Source: Thermanaerothrix daxensis (GTDB taxonomy: Bacteria; Chloroflexota; Anaerolineae; Anaerolineales; Anaerolineaceae). Taken from it: DNA of 64,000 nt. The stretch's first letter is position 1. Every line of letters starts with the position of its first letter. The notes below the pieces were generated by a model. The model saw nothing but the letters and a program-made list of their open reading frames with translations, did not search any database and was not told the origin of the DNA. Position numbers and translations under genes: made by a program. Below, piece after piece: positions 43,069-52,680 of this stretch. Location: contig NZ_LGKO01000002.1 of the NCBI RefSeq assembly GCF_001306145.1, positions 1,240,001 through 1,304,000 of the forward strand, given 5' to 3'.

Positions 43069-44121
43069 ATGCGCGTTTTGGTGACAGGACATCATGGATA
43101 TATTGGATCAGTGTTGGTGCCCATGCTCCTTGCGCGAGGTCATGAGGTGGTGGGGCTAGATAGTGATCTGTTCCTAGGCAGTCGCTTTGGTGACCAGCCA
43201 ATCATCGAAGTTCCGTCAATTCGAAAGGATATACGGGATGTAGAAGCCAACGATTTGGTGGGCTTTGATGCAATATTGCATCTGGCAGGACTCTCAAATG
43301 ATCCTTTGGGGGACTTAAATCCAGAACTGACTTATGACATTAATTACCGCGCCTCAGTGAGATTGGCGAACCTGGCTAAGGAAACAGGAGTCAGGCGATT
43401 TATTTTCTCCTCATCTTGCAGCAATTACGGGGCGGGGGGAGATGATTTCTTAACGGAAGAATCCCCTTTCAATCCTGTAACTCCTTATGGACGGTCTAAA
43501 GTCATGGTAGAGCAGGATGTGAGCCGATTAGCCGATGACGATTTTAGTCCGGTATTTTTGCGTAACGCGACAGCCTATGGGGTTTCACCGTTTTTACGTT
43601 TTGATCTGGTGCTAAATAACCTGGTTGCCTGGGCTGTTACCACCGGGCGGGTTTATCTCAAGAGCGATGGTACTCCCTGGCGTCCCATTGTCCATATTGA
43701 AGACATATCGCGTGCTTTTTGTGTGGTTTTAGAGGCCCCTGTGGAGAAAATCCATAACCAGGCCTTTAATGTTGGACGTACAGAAGAAAATTACCGCATT
43801 CGAGAATTAGCGGAAATCGTGGCACAAACGGTTCCCGGAACGCGCATTGAATATGCTCCTGACGCAGGCCCCGATAAACGCAATTATCGCGTGGATTGTT
43901 CGAAGATACAACGCGTCCTTCCCCAGTTTCAGCCTCGATGGGATGCCCGCCGCGGGGCGCAGGAACTCCTTGCAGCCTATCAGCAAGTGGGAATTCGGGT
44001 GGAGGATTTTGAAGGTCCCCGTTTCAAGCGTATCGCTCACTTAAAAGAGCTTCTAGCCCAAGGGAAAGTGGATGAAAATCTGCGTTGGGCAGCTCATGTT
44101 GAGTCTCCAATCGTGTTTTGA
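43069..44121 (+). CDS. NAD-dependent sugar-nucleotide epimerase/dehydratase (extended SDR)
   Basis: 350 residues. Rossmann motif GHHGYIGS, SSSCSNYG in place of the usual serine block, and the catalytic YGRSK (YxxxK). RPIVHIEDISRAF and FNVGRTEENYRI are typical of extended SDRs on sugar nucleotides. By position after rfbF it probably acts on a CDP-sugar, as epimerase, reductase or dehydratase; the sequence alone does not decide. Close relatives often accompany the C-methyltransferases that follow here. Confidence 0.88.
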   Translation: MRVLVTGHHGYIGSVLVPMLLARGHEVVGLDSDLFLGSRFGDQPIIEVPSIRKDIRDVEANDLVGFDAILHLAGLSNDPLGDLNPELTYDINYRASVRLANLAKETGVRRFIFSSSCSNYGAGGDDFLTEESPFNPVTPYGRSKVMVEQDVSRLADDDFSPVFLRNATAYGVSPFLRFDLVLNNLVAWAVTTGRVYLKSDGTPWRPIVHIEDISRAFCVVLEAPVEKIHNQAFNVGRTEENYRIRELAEIVAQTVPGTRIEYAPDAGPDKRNYRVDCSKIQRVLPQFQPRWDARRGAQELLAAYQQVGIRVEDFEGPRFKRIAHLKELLAQGKVDENLRWAAHVESPIVF

Positions 44122-44154
44122 ATTTCATAACTCAATAAAAAAAGGAAGTTTATT

Positions 44155-45426
44155 ATGTTATCTTCGCCAAACACTCTTAAGAGCGAGGCCTGGACCTCGT
44201 TGTTCAAAACCGAGGTGGCTTGCCGTTCTTGTGGTTCACCCCATTTACTTCCCATTATCAATTTTGGTGAGACCCCACTTGCCGATCGTTTGCTAAAACC
44301 AGATACACTGGACGAGCCCGAACCATTCGCACCCTTAAATCTGGTTTTTTGTCCGGTATGTGCCTTAGTGCAAATTGACGTGACCGTGGATCCGGAGGTC
44401 TTGTTTGCACGAGATTACCCCTATTTTTCATCGGTATCAGCGACTTTGTTACGGCATTCCCGTGAAAATGCGCTTGAATTGATTGAACGGCGTGGTCTCG
44501 GTGCGGATAGTCTGGTCGTGGAGCCTGCTAGTAATGATGGATATATGCTACGTAACTTTGTGGAAAAGGGAATTCCTGTGCTGGGGATTGATCCTGCACC
44601 AGGACCGGCAGAGGCAGCTTTGACAGCGGGTATTCCGACTTTGAACACTTTCTTTACCCTGACACTTGCTCAGCAATTGGCGAATGAAGGGAAACGGGCT
44701 GATGTATTGATCGCTAATAACGTTCTGGCTCACGTTGCTGATTTAAACGGCTTTGTGGAAGGTATTGCAATCGTATTGAAGGATGAAGGCATAGCAGTAA
44801 TGGAAATGCCTTATGTGGTGGACTTAATTACAAAGAACGAGTTTGACACCATTTATCATCAGCATTTATGTTACTTCTCGGTAACAGCCTTGGATCATCT
44901 TTTTAGGCGCCATGGGCTTTTTTTGAATGATGTGCGCCGCTTGGCAATACACGGCGGTTCATTGCGTCTTTATGTTGAAAAGCGCGAAAATGTGCAACCA
45001 TCTGTTCGATTACTGCTCGAGGAGGAGGCCGAGACTGCGGCTACGTATGAGTATTTTCAGGCTTTTGCCGAGCGAGTGGAATCCATTCGTTCTCGCTTAA
45101 CAGCGTTACTGAGGGAATTGAAAGGTGGAGGGAAGCGCATTGCAGGCTATGGAGCGGCTGCTAAAGCCACGACATTGCTCGCCTATTGCCAGATTGGGAA
45201 CGATTTGGTCGAATGGATAGCTGACCTGAATCCCTATAAGCATGGCCGGCTGATGGGGGGGAACCGCATTCCCATAGTTCCGCCCAATCAATTGGTGGAG
45301 GCATTGCCTGATTACGTGCTACTCCTGGTGTGGAATTTTGCAGAGGAGGTTCTGAACCAACAGGCAGAATACCGTCAACGAGGGGGAAAGTTTATCATTC
45401 CAATTCCTGATATTCGTATAGTTTAA
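44155..45426 (+). CDS. Sugar C-methyltransferase, TylC3/NovU-like
   Basis: 423 residues with the three-part layout of sugar C-methyltransferases: N-terminal zinc-binding domain (CRSCG and CPVCA), central SAM-binding Rossmann domain with [10 protein letters not shown], and a C-terminal domain with [15 protein letters not shown]. Such enzymes methylate C-3 of keto-deoxy sugar nucleotides to give branched sugars. [26 protein letters not shown] is a strong family block. AAAGGAAG precedes ATG. First of three related genes in a row. Confidence 0.88.
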   Translation: MLSSPNTLKSEAWTSLFKTEVACRSCGSPHLLPIINFGETPLADRLLKPDTLDEPEPFAPLNLVFCPVCALVQIDVTVDPEVLFARDYPYFSSVSATLLRHSRENALELIERRGLGADSLVVEPASNDGYMLRNFVEKGIPVLGIDPAPGPAEAALTAGIPTLNTFFTLTLAQQLANEGKRADVLIANNVLAHVADLNGFVEGIAIVLKDEGIAVMEMPYVVDLITKNEFDTIYHQHLCYFSVTALDHLFRRHGLFLNDVRRLAIHGGSLRLYVEKRENVQPSVRLLLEEEAETAATYEYFQAFAERVESIRSRLTALLRELKGGGKRIAGYGAAAKATTLLAYCQIGNDLVEWIADLNPYKHGRLMGGNRIPIVPPNQLVEALPDYVLLLVWNFAEEVLNQQAEYRQRGGKFIIPIPDIRIV

Positions 45427-45438
45427 GGAGTAATCCCC

Positions 45439-46683
45439 ATGAATCCTATTTCCCCTGCGCGCGCTACCACGGTGACCCGTTTAGGTACCCAAGAACTAAT
45501 TCATCAACCCTGTCCGGCTTGTGGTAGCAGCCCTTTGCGTGGTTTTTACGCAGTCCGAGGCGTGCCTGCCCACAGCGTTCTGCGTCTGGAGAGTCGGGAA
45601 GAAGCGCTGTCTTACCCCAGAGGGGATGTGCACCTTGCTTTTTGTTGGCAGTGTGGCTTTATCACCAATATAGCCTTTGATCCCAGCCTGAATGCGTATT
45701 CGCAACGTTATGAAGAAACCCAGGCTTTTTCTCCCACCTTCAATGCGTTTAATCGGCGTCTGGCGGAGTATTTGATCAATCGTTTTGACCTTCATGGTAA
45801 GACCATTTTGGAGATTGGTTGTGGAAAGGGGGATTTTCTGGCGCTTCTGTGTGAGTTGGGAGAAAATCGGGGCATTGGTTTTGATCCGGCCTTTATCCCT
45901 GAACGGGCACCAACGGTTAAGCGCGGTCAGGTAACCTATGTGGCGGATTTTTACTCCGAACATTATAGCGATATCGAAGCAGACTTTTATGTCTGCAAGA
46001 TGACCTTGGAACATATTCAACCGGTTGCAGATTTTGTAAATATGGTGCGCAAGGCAGTTGGTGAGCGCCATGATGCGGTCGTGTTTTTTCAAATTCCTGA
46101 AGCTACCCGTATTCTTCAGAAACTGGCTTTTTGGGATGTTTATTACGAGCACTGTTCCTACTTTACACCCGGGTCTTTGGGACGCCTATTTCGTCGTAGT
46201 GGATTCAATGTATTGGACTTGTGGGTGGACTTTGATGATCAGTATCTAATGATTGAAGCATTGCCTTGGGTTGGTGGGGCTCAAATGCCCCCCTTGCCTC
46301 AGGAGGATGATCTGAGCAGGCTTATCCCCTTGACTGCCTATTTTTCACAAACAGTACCCCAAGTGCTGCAGTATTGGCGAAATCGTCTACGGGAATACTA
46401 TCAGAACCAACAGCGGGTTGTGCTTTGGGGCGGAGGCTCCAAGGCTGTGGCTTTCCTGACAACTTTGGGTTTAGATAAAGAAATTGCATACGTGGTGGAC
46501 GTAAATCCATATAAGGAAAACACATTTATTGCAGGTAGTGGGCATTGGATTACTGCACCTGAACATCTACAAGTTGAGCCGCCCGATGTCGTTATCGTAA
46601 TGAATCCGGTTTACACAGGTGAGATTGAAGCAATGCTTGCTGCCCAAAATCTTAGACCTGTGCTTATACCGCTTAATGCTTGA
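45439..46683 (+). CDS. C-methyltransferase-like SAM-dependent methyltransferase
   Basis: 414 residues. Same layout as the gene before: zinc-binding start (CPACGSS, CWQCGF), SAM motif ILEIGCGKGDFL, and a C-terminal domain with LWGGGSKAVAFL. It is clearly closer to the following gene than to the preceding one (shared CELGENRGIGFDP-type and VYYEHCSYF-type blocks). Probably acts on an intermediate of the same CDP-sugar, or is a divergent duplicate with another acceptor. AAGGAG precedes ATG. Confidence 0.85.
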   Translation: MNPISPARATTVTRLGTQELIHQPCPACGSSPLRGFYAVRGVPAHSVLRLESREEALSYPRGDVHLAFCWQCGFITNIAFDPSLNAYSQRYEETQAFSPTFNAFNRRLAEYLINRFDLHGKTILEIGCGKGDFLALLCELGENRGIGFDPAFIPERAPTVKRGQVTYVADFYSEHYSDIEADFYVCKMTLEHIQPVADFVNMVRKAVGERHDAVVFFQIPEATRILQKLAFWDVYYEHCSYFTPGSLGRLFRRSGFNVLDLWVDFDDQYLMIEALPWVGGAQMPPLPQEDDLSRLIPLTAYFSQTVPQVLQYWRNRLREYYQNQQRVVLWGGGSKAVAFLTTLGLDKEIAYVVDVNPYKENTFIAGSGHWITAPEHLQVEPPDVVIVMNPVYTGEIEAMLAAQNLRPVLIPLNA

Positions 46684-46705
46684 CTTTTAGAAGGGAGGGT
46701 GATTT

Positions 46706-47908
46706 ATGGTTATTCATCGAGTGAGTGTGAAACCGCCTGCGCAATTACAATGCCCGGTGTGTGGGGGGGGCAAAATTGAGGCCTTTTTCGATATTAGCCA
46801 AGTGCCGGTTCATTGCAATCTTTTGTGGCCAAAGCGGGATGATGCTTTGAGCGCTCCGCGTGGCGAGATCAGGTTAGGGTTTTGTCATCAATGTGGACAT
46901 ATTTATAATCTGACATTTTCCCCCGACCTGATGCATTATTCGATTTGGTATGAAAACTCACTCCACTTCTCTTCTCGGTTTCAAAGTTACGCCCGGTCAA
47001 TCGCAGAACGGCTCATTGATCGCTATGATCTTCATAACAAGGAGATCATTGAAATTGGGAGCGGCAAAGGTGAATTCCTGGGGTTATTGTGCGAATTGGG
47101 TAACAATCGCGGAATCGGTTTTGATCCGGGTTATGTAGAGCCCGGTGGTTCCCCCACGATGCAGCAAGTTACTTTTATTCAGGACTACTACTCTGAGCAG
47201 TATGCGCGGTACCAAGCCGATTTGATTTGTTGTCGTCAAACCTTAGAGCACTTGTACCGCCCTGGTGAATTCGTGGCAATGCTGCGACGTAGCATCGGTG
47301 ATCGAAAGACGGTGGCTTTCTTTGAGGTCCCTAACGTGTTATTTATGCTGCGCGGCCTTTCCGTGTGGGATGTCATTTACGAGCATTATTCCTACTTCAG
47401 CGCTGGCTCGCTGGTGTACCTTTTTACTGCTAATGGTTTCGAAGTCCTTTCAATAGAGGACACTTACGAAGGTCAATACCTTACGTTGGAAGTAGAACCC
47501 AAAGCAGATAGTTCTTCGGCAAGGGCGGTTGAAGAGCGCGAGTTGACACAACTCTATGCTGATGTCAGTACTTTTCAAGAGCACTTTAAGAACAGGGTGA
47601 CTTATTGGCAGCAACAACTGGGCCATTATCAAGCAGAAGGCAAGCGTGTGGTGGTTTGGGGGGCGGGCTCCAAGGGGGTTACCTTTTTGAACGCATTGGG
47701 GGTGAAAAGCGAGATCGAGTATGTGGTGGATATCAACCCGCGAAAAACAGGGATGCATGTGGCGGGAACAGGGCAGAAAATTGTGGACCCCTCTTTTTTG
47801 AGAGCCTATCGCCCGGATGCGATTCTCATAATGAATCCTATTTACGAAAATGAGATCCGAGCACAAGCCCGCGCGCTGGATTTAGAAGCCGAGTTTCTGT
47901 TGGTTTAG
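46706..47908 (+). CDS. C-methyltransferase-like SAM-dependent methyltransferase, paralogue of the preceding gene
   Basis: 400 residues. Zinc-binding start (CPVCGGG, CHQCGH), SAM motif IIEIGSGKGEFL, and C-terminal WGAGSKGVTFL. The CELGNNRGIGFDPGY and VIYEHYSYFS blocks align directly with the gene at 45439, marking a tandem duplication that has since diverged. GAAGGGAGGG lies before ATG. The next gene is a glycosyltransferase 22 bases downstream. Confidence 0.85.
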   Translation: MVIHRVSVKPPAQLQCPVCGGGKIEAFFDISQVPVHCNLLWPKRDDALSAPRGEIRLGFCHQCGHIYNLTFSPDLMHYSIWYENSLHFSSRFQSYARSIAERLIDRYDLHNKEIIEIGSGKGEFLGLLCELGNNRGIGFDPGYVEPGGSPTMQQVTFIQDYYSEQYARYQADLICCRQTLEHLYRPGEFVAMLRRSIGDRKTVAFFEVPNVLFMLRGLSVWDVIYEHYSYFSAGSLVYLFTANGFEVLSIEDTYEGQYLTLEVEPKADSSSARAVEERELTQLYADVSTFQEHFKNRVTYWQQQLGHYQAEGKRVVVWGAGSKGVTFLNALGVKSEIEYVVDINPRKTGMHVAGTGQKIVDPSFLRAYRPDAILIMNPIYENEIRAQARALDLEAEFLLV

Positions 47909-47930
47909 AAAGGCATTGGGCATTTCTGCA

Positions 47931-49031
47931 ATGGATCTTTACTACGCAAATACTGAATATAAACCAGGAGACACGCGTGGGCGGAATGCCCATATTCGTC
48001 AGTTTGTTCGTCATGCCCTGGAATTAGGGCACACGATTTGGGTGGATGAGCCCGTAGAGGCGCATCCCAGATTGCGTGTCCTAGGGAAAGGGCGTTTAGA
48101 GCGTTGGTTTGCCCTAAAAGATATGGATGTCATCTACACACGATTGCAAGAGGCTCCTGTTATGAGCTGCCGTTATGCACTACCACCACGGAGGTGGTGG
48201 CTTAATGGTGCCCTCCATGTGTGGGAATTCAATACAGTGCCCGAGTTTCATTCCATAATGGGACGTTCAGAGCAGGTTATTAGGGATTCGATCGCCCAAT
48301 TTCAGATGTGGGGTCAAGGGTGTGATCTGGCTATTTGCGTTTCTGAAGCGTTATGCGACTATGTCCGAAACCAATTGGGCATTCGGAATGCCGTAGCCGT
48401 TCCGAATGGTTCAGATGCAAATCTTTTTCGCCCTGATCTGGAGCCAGCACTCCCTCGTGATGATGACTCTCTGAGGGTTGTGTGGGTTGGTAGTGCTGAT
48501 TTGTCCTGGCACCATTTCGGCTTGATGGTGGAGGCGGCCAGACACCTATGGGCTGTTGGACAAACGAGCATTGTTTTTCATGTGATTGGGCATTCTTTCC
48601 CCATTGATGAGACCCCTCCGAATGTCATTTACCATGGCCCCAAACCCTACGATGTGCTTCCATATTGGTTGGCTGGAATGGACGTTGGATTGGTTCTCTA
48701 CCGTCCGGGGGTAGCCGATTACAATTCGCCCTTAAAACTGTTTGACTATATGGCTAGCGGCTTGGCGATTATAGCCACCCCGCAACCACAAATTAGCCAC
48801 GTAATGCAACAAATGGGGGCTATGGATTTCCTGGTTCCATTTGATGATGCCGGTTATCTGGTAGAGCGCCTGCAATGGTTGGCCTCAGATCGAGACAAGC
48901 GGTTTCTTCTGGGGCGTGCGGCTCGTAACCTAGTGCTCGATTATTACAACTGGAACCGGGCTGTGAGGGACATCTTCTCTCACATTGAATCCCTCACCGA
49001 GAGGAGGGCTTCATATGCATTCAATCGCTGA
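47931..49031 (+). CDS. Glycosyltransferase, GT4-like
   Basis: About 366 residues. GT-B fold: N-terminal MDLYYANTEYKPGDTRGRN, central VPNGSDANLFRP, then VVWVGSADLSWHH, YHGPKPYDVLPYWLAGMDVGLVLYRPG and SPLKLFDYMASGLAII, the nucleotide-sugar-binding ExxxxG-like region being modified (PLKLFDYMASG). ATG 47931 gives the typical protein start; TTG 47916 has a closer AAGG and remains possible. Overlaps the next gene by 17 bases. Confidence 0.87.
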   Translation: MDLYYANTEYKPGDTRGRNAHIRQFVRHALELGHTIWVDEPVEAHPRLRVLGKGRLERWFALKDMDVIYTRLQEAPVMSCRYALPPRRWWLNGALHVWEFNTVPEFHSIMGRSEQVIRDSIAQFQMWGQGCDLAICVSEALCDYVRNQLGIRNAVAVPNGSDANLFRPDLEPALPRDDDSLRVVWVGSADLSWHHFGLMVEAARHLWAVGQTSIVFHVIGHSFPIDETPPNVIYHGPKPYDVLPYWLAGMDVGLVLYRPGVADYNSPLKLFDYMASGLAIIATPQPQISHVMQQMGAMDFLVPFDDAGYLVERLQWLASDRDKRFLLGRAARNLVLDYYNWNRAVRDIFSHIESLTERRASYAFNR

Positions 49032-50037
49032 ACTACCGCCTACACTACCAGATCGAAAGGGCTGGCCCTGGATACCGGAAGAGTCCCTGATTTTTCCTTC
49101 GCAAATGCCCGAGGGTCACAAATGGCCTCGAATTAGTGTTACTGTGCCGAGTTACAACCAGGGTAGGTTTTTGGAGGCCACTTTGCGCTCTTTATTGTTG
49201 CAAGGCTATCCCGACCTGGAGATTCACGTAATGGATGGAGGAAGTACCGATGAGACTCGCTGGGTGCTTGAAGAATATGCTCCTTGGCTCACTTCTTGGG
49301 AGAGCGAGCCTGATCGGGGCCAAAGCCATGCCATAAACAAAGGATGGGAGCGATCTACTGGCGAGTTGATTGCCTATTTGAATTCGGATGATTATTACCT
49401 GCCAGGGGCTTTGTATCGCGTAGCAATGGCTTGGAATTATCACCCATTCATTGCTGTCATAACCGGAGGTGTATGGGTGGTTAATGTAGAGGGGGAATTA
49501 TTCCAGAGTCGTCAACCATTTCTGCATGCCCGCTCTCCATTGGACCTCTCCCTACTAGACATCAGCGCATGGTATCTCCCTCAACAGAGCACTTTTTTTG
49601 TTCGCGAGTACCTGGATAAAGCGGGGCGATGGTTACGAGAAGATCTCCATTACACCATGGATAGGGAATTGATGTACCGTATCTGCCGATTGGGGCAGGT
49701 GATGGTTCTGGATCAACCCTTAGCGGCAGATCGGTTTCACGAATCCTCAAAGCGTGGTTCTCAGGCCCTTCGGATGTATCAGGAGGATGCCAAGGCTCTT
49801 TCCTACTGCAATTGGGGCGATGAACGGGCAAAAGCACGACGCAAGAAGGTTGCCCGCGCTCGTCGGGGGCAGGGGCATTGGTTAATGGGGTTACGGAGCC
49901 GCTCATTCTGGAGTGCTCTTTGGCACCAGGCGTGGGCAATTTACTACCGTCCCGCGTTCTTTTGGGGTACGCAGCTGGGAAAAACCCTATTAAGCGTGTG
50001 GCGCCTTTTAGGCTATCGGCTTCGGCCTAATAGATAA
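49015..50037 (+). CDS. Glycosyltransferase family 2
   Basis: About 340 residues. ATG 49015 is chosen for GAGGAGGG six bases upstream; the longer frame from 48985 is unlikely. GT-A features: ISVTVPSYNQGRFL, VMDGGSTDETR, EPDRGQSHAINKG and NSDDYYLPGAL (DxD-type site). The C-terminus has a hydrophobic segment near 300-325. Overlaps the preceding GT gene by 17 bases, so the two are coupled. A short gap with a T run separates it from kdsB. Confidence 0.9.
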   Translation: MHSIAELPPTLPDRKGWPWIPEESLIFPSQMPEGHKWPRISVTVPSYNQGRFLEATLRSLLLQGYPDLEIHVMDGGSTDETRWVLEEYAPWLTSWESEPDRGQSHAINKGWERSTGELIAYLNSDDYYLPGALYRVAMAWNYHPFIAVITGGVWVVNVEGELFQSRQPFLHARSPLDLSLLDISAWYLPQQSTFFVREYLDKAGRWLREDLHYTMDRELMYRICRLGQVMVLDQPLAADRFHESSKRGSQALRMYQEDAKALSYCNWGDERAKARRKKVARARRGQGHWLMGLRSRSFWSALWHQAWAIYYRPAFFWGTQLGKTLLSVWRLLGYRLRPNR

Positions 50038-50065
50038 AGTTTTTTCCTAACTAAAGGATTTTATT

Positions 50066-50815
50066 ATGAGCATATGTGCGGTAATACCAGCGCGGCTTAA
50101 TTCGAAGCGCCTTCCACAGAAAGTTTTAGCAACCATTGAGGGACAACCGATGCTCTGGCATGTTTGGCAACGTGTCATTCAATGCAATTTGATTGATCAA
50201 GTGATCGTTGCCACAGATTCAGAAGAAGTACTGCAAGTGGTGCGAGGATGGGGAGGGGAGGCCCGAATGACCTCGTCGGAGTGCCAGTCTGGGAGTGAGC
50301 GGGTGGCCTCATTGATCAAGGAATTCGAATCTGAGTTGATCATCAATGTGCAAGGAGATGAACCGCTTCTAGATACTCACCTTTTAGAGGCCTTGATCTT
50401 AACCTGGCGCTCCCTTCGATGTGACATTATTACACCGGTATTTCGGCTTCAGAGGGCAGCCGAGTTATGGAACCCTTCAATAGTGAAAGTAGCCCGATCC
50501 CATCAAGGACGTGCTCTGTATTTTTCGCGTCATCCTATTCCGTTTGTTAGGGATTTGCCGGCTGAGCGCTGGTTGGAAGCGGGACCTTTTTGGGGGCATG
50601 TAGGGGTCTATGGCTTTCGGCGGGATGTTCTGGAGGCTTATTCCTCTTTACCGGTTTCCCAACTTGAGCAGGCCGAAAAGTTAGAGCAATTGCGTTTTTT
50701 GGAAGCAGGTTACGAAATCTTCACCGTGGAAACTACTTACCATCCCTTTGCGGTTGATACCCCGGAAGATCTGGAACGTGTACGGCAGATTTTTGCCGAG
50801 GAGGGTCGCGGATGA
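50066..50815 (+). CDS. kdsB: 3-deoxy-manno-octulosonate cytidylyltransferase
   Basis: 249 residues, normal for KdsB. Activates Kdo with CTP to CMP-Kdo. Signature blocks: VIPARLNSKRLPQKVL, VATDSEEV, SGSERVA, IINVQGDEPLL, YFSRHPIPFVRD, GHVGVYGFRRD and EKLEQLRFLEAGY. AAAGGA precedes ATG 50066. It overlaps kdsD by four bases. CMP-Kdo is normally made for lipopolysaccharide or capsule of outer-membrane bacteria, so its presence is notable if the host is Chloroflexota. Confidence 0.95.
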   Translation: MSICAVIPARLNSKRLPQKVLATIEGQPMLWHVWQRVIQCNLIDQVIVATDSEEVLQVVRGWGGEARMTSSECQSGSERVASLIKEFESELIINVQGDEPLLDTHLLEALILTWRSLRCDIITPVFRLQRAAELWNPSIVKVARSHQGRALYFSRHPIPFVRDLPAERWLEAGPFWGHVGVYGFRRDVLEAYSSLPVSQLEQAEKLEQLRFLEAGYEIFTVETTYHPFAVDTPEDLERVRQIFAEEGRG

Positions 50816-51801
50816 TTCTGGCGGAAAAGCAAGTTGAATGGCTTGGAGTTGCCCAATCGGTCATGGAGATTGAAGCGCAGGCGATTGAGGCTGCTGCCAA
50901 ACATCTAGATGGGAATCTTACCCGTGCGGTTGAGATCATCCTGAGCCATTCTGGTAAGGTAGTTGTTAGTGGGATCGGAAAGTCAGGTCACGTGGCTCAG
51001 AAGATTGCTGCCACTTTGTGTAGCACGGGTACACCCGCAGTTTTTCTCCATGCCGCTGAGGCAGTTCACGGAGATTTGGGCGTTTATACACCGGGAGATC
51101 CAACAATTTTGGTTTCCAAGAGTGGCAGTAGTGAGGAACTGGTACGCCTGACTCCGATTTTACGGCAGTTCCGCTCGGCGCTGATCGCCATTGTCGGAAA
51201 TCTTGAATCTCATTTAGCCCATGTGGCAGATGTCGTATTGGATGCCCGAGTTCAGCGTGAGGCCGATCCGCTTGGTATTGTTCCCACCGCTAGCACGGTG
51301 GTTGCATTGGCTCTGGGAGATGCCCTGGCTGCGGCATTGATGGTGGCGCGACAATTTACTGAGCAGGACTTTGTGCGTTTTCATCCAGCCGGTCAACTGG
51401 GACGTAACTTGTATCTGCACGTGGGTGATGTTATGCACCGGTTACAAGAAATTGCCTGGGTGGAGCCGGAGACACCTTTGAGGGAAGTTGTGATCGCCAT
51501 GACCAGATTTCCACTTGGAGCAGCCTGTGTTTTGGATCAATTCAACCATCTAATCGGGCTGATTACAGATGGAGATGTGCGTCGGGCTTTACAGAAATTC
51601 GATGATATTCGCCCTCTGCGAGCCAAGGACGTGATGACGCCTAATCCGATTCGGGTAACTCCAGAAGTGACCTTAGGGCGGGCGGCAGAAATTATGGAAA
51701 ACCGGCCTTCCCAAATTTCCGTTTTACCGGTGGTAGACAACGAGAGTGGAACCTGCCTGGGGTTAATCCGTCTCCACGATATCTATCTAGGGGCGAGGTA
51801 A
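50812..51801 (+). CDS. kdsD: Arabinose-5-phosphate isomerase
   Basis: 329 residues. Interconverts ribulose 5-phosphate and arabinose 5-phosphate, the Kdo precursor. SIS domain (about 35-190) with SGIGKSGHVAQKIAATLCSTGTPA and VSKSGSSEEL, followed by two CBS domains (about 210-325; VMHRLQEIAWVEPETPL and VMTPNPIRVTPEVTL). The ADPLGIVPTASTV block is family-typical. Coupled to kdsB by an ATGA overlap and to kdsA by a three-base gap. Confidence 0.94.
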   Translation: MILAEKQVEWLGVAQSVMEIEAQAIEAAAKHLDGNLTRAVEIILSHSGKVVVSGIGKSGHVAQKIAATLCSTGTPAVFLHAAEAVHGDLGVYTPGDPTILVSKSGSSEELVRLTPILRQFRSALIAIVGNLESHLAHVADVVLDARVQREADPLGIVPTASTVVALALGDALAAALMVARQFTEQDFVRFHPAGQLGRNLYLHVGDVMHRLQEIAWVEPETPLREVVIAMTRFPLGAACVLDQFNHLIGLITDGDVRRALQKFDDIRPLRAKDVMTPNPIRVTPEVTLGRAAEIMENRPSQISVLPVVDNESGTCLGLIRLHDIYLGAR

Positions 51802-51804
51802 ACA

Positions 51805-52659
51805 ATGAGCCATCCTATGACTTTTCCAATTGAACAGCAGATTTGGATTGGGGGTGACCTTCCTCTGGTCATAGCCGGCCCGTGTGTGGTGGAGTCAGAA
51901 GCAATTGTGCTGGAGACAGCATGGGCTTTGAAGCAAGTCACATCTCAACTGGGGTTGCCTTTTGTTTTTAAGTCTTCTTACGATAAAGCTAATCGAACTT
52001 CACATCGGTCATTTCGCAGTATAGGCTTTAAGCCCGCTCTGCGTATTCTGGCTCGGGTGCGAGAAGAGGTGAGTGTACCAGTATTGACAGATGTTCACGA
52101 GACCAACCAGGTAGCGGAGGTGGCGGAGGTAGCAGATATCTTGCAAATCCCTGCATTTTTATGTCGCCAAACCGATTTGCTTCAAACGGTAGGCCAAAGC
52201 GGGCGTGTGGTCAATATCAAAAAAGGGCAATTCATGGCGCCGGAGGATATGAAATTTGCGGTTGAGAAAGTGACGGACACAGGAAATCAACGGGTTTTTC
52301 TAACCGAGCGTGGTAGCAGTTTCGGTTACCACAATCTAGTTGTTGATATGCGTTCGTTGGTGATTATGCGTCGTTTTGCTCCCGTGGTTTTTGACCTCAC
52401 TCATAGTGTTCAAATGCCGGGAGGGATGAATGGCCGTTCAGGAGGGCAACGCGAATTTGCTCCCTATCTGGCCCGGGCAGCCGCTGCGGTTGGAGTGGAT
52501 GGCTTCTTCATGGAAGCTCATCCTGATCCTGAACACGCCCTAAGCGATGGCCCCAACATGATCCCATTGAATGAGATGGAAACACTGTTGGAGAGTCTAC
52601 TGAAGGTTTGGCAAACGGCGCGCCCATATTGGGAGTCTGCGTTTGTTCCTTCGCACTAG
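51805..52659 (+). CDS. kdsA: 3-deoxy-8-phosphooctulonate synthase
   Basis: 284 residues. Condenses arabinose 5-phosphate with phosphoenolpyruvate to Kdo 8-phosphate. Signature blocks: [77 protein letters not shown]-type region and [18 protein letters not shown]. The kdsC phosphatase is not seen in the window. Follows kdsD by three bases. Confidence 0.95.
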   Translation: MSHPMTFPIEQQIWIGGDLPLVIAGPCVVESEAIVLETAWALKQVTSQLGLPFVFKSSYDKANRTSHRSFRSIGFKPALRILARVREEVSVPVLTDVHETNQVAEVAEVADILQIPAFLCRQTDLLQTVGQSGRVVNIKKGQFMAPEDMKFAVEKVTDTGNQRVFLTERGSSFGYHNLVVDMRSLVIMRRFAPVVFDLTHSVQMPGGMNGRSGGQREFAPYLARAAAAVGVDGFFMEAHPDPEHALSDGPNMIPLNEMETLLESLLKVWQTARPYWESAFVPSH

Positions 52660-52680
52660 TTTTATGGGAGTAACTTTCAT

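Noticed and set aside
45496-46152. A 218-codon open frame antisense to the second methyltransferase
   Set aside because: Fully contained in a gene with clear SAM and zinc motifs; translation has no recognisable domain.
44155-47908. Recent transposition or phage origin for the tandem methyltransferases
   Set aside because: No inverted repeats, target duplications or integrase remnants flank them; simple divergent tandem duplication explains the pattern.
50008-50045. Terminator between the GT2 gene and kdsB
   Set aside because: Only a 6-bp stem (TTAGGC/GCCTAA) lying in the coding end, nine bases from the T run; too weak to call.
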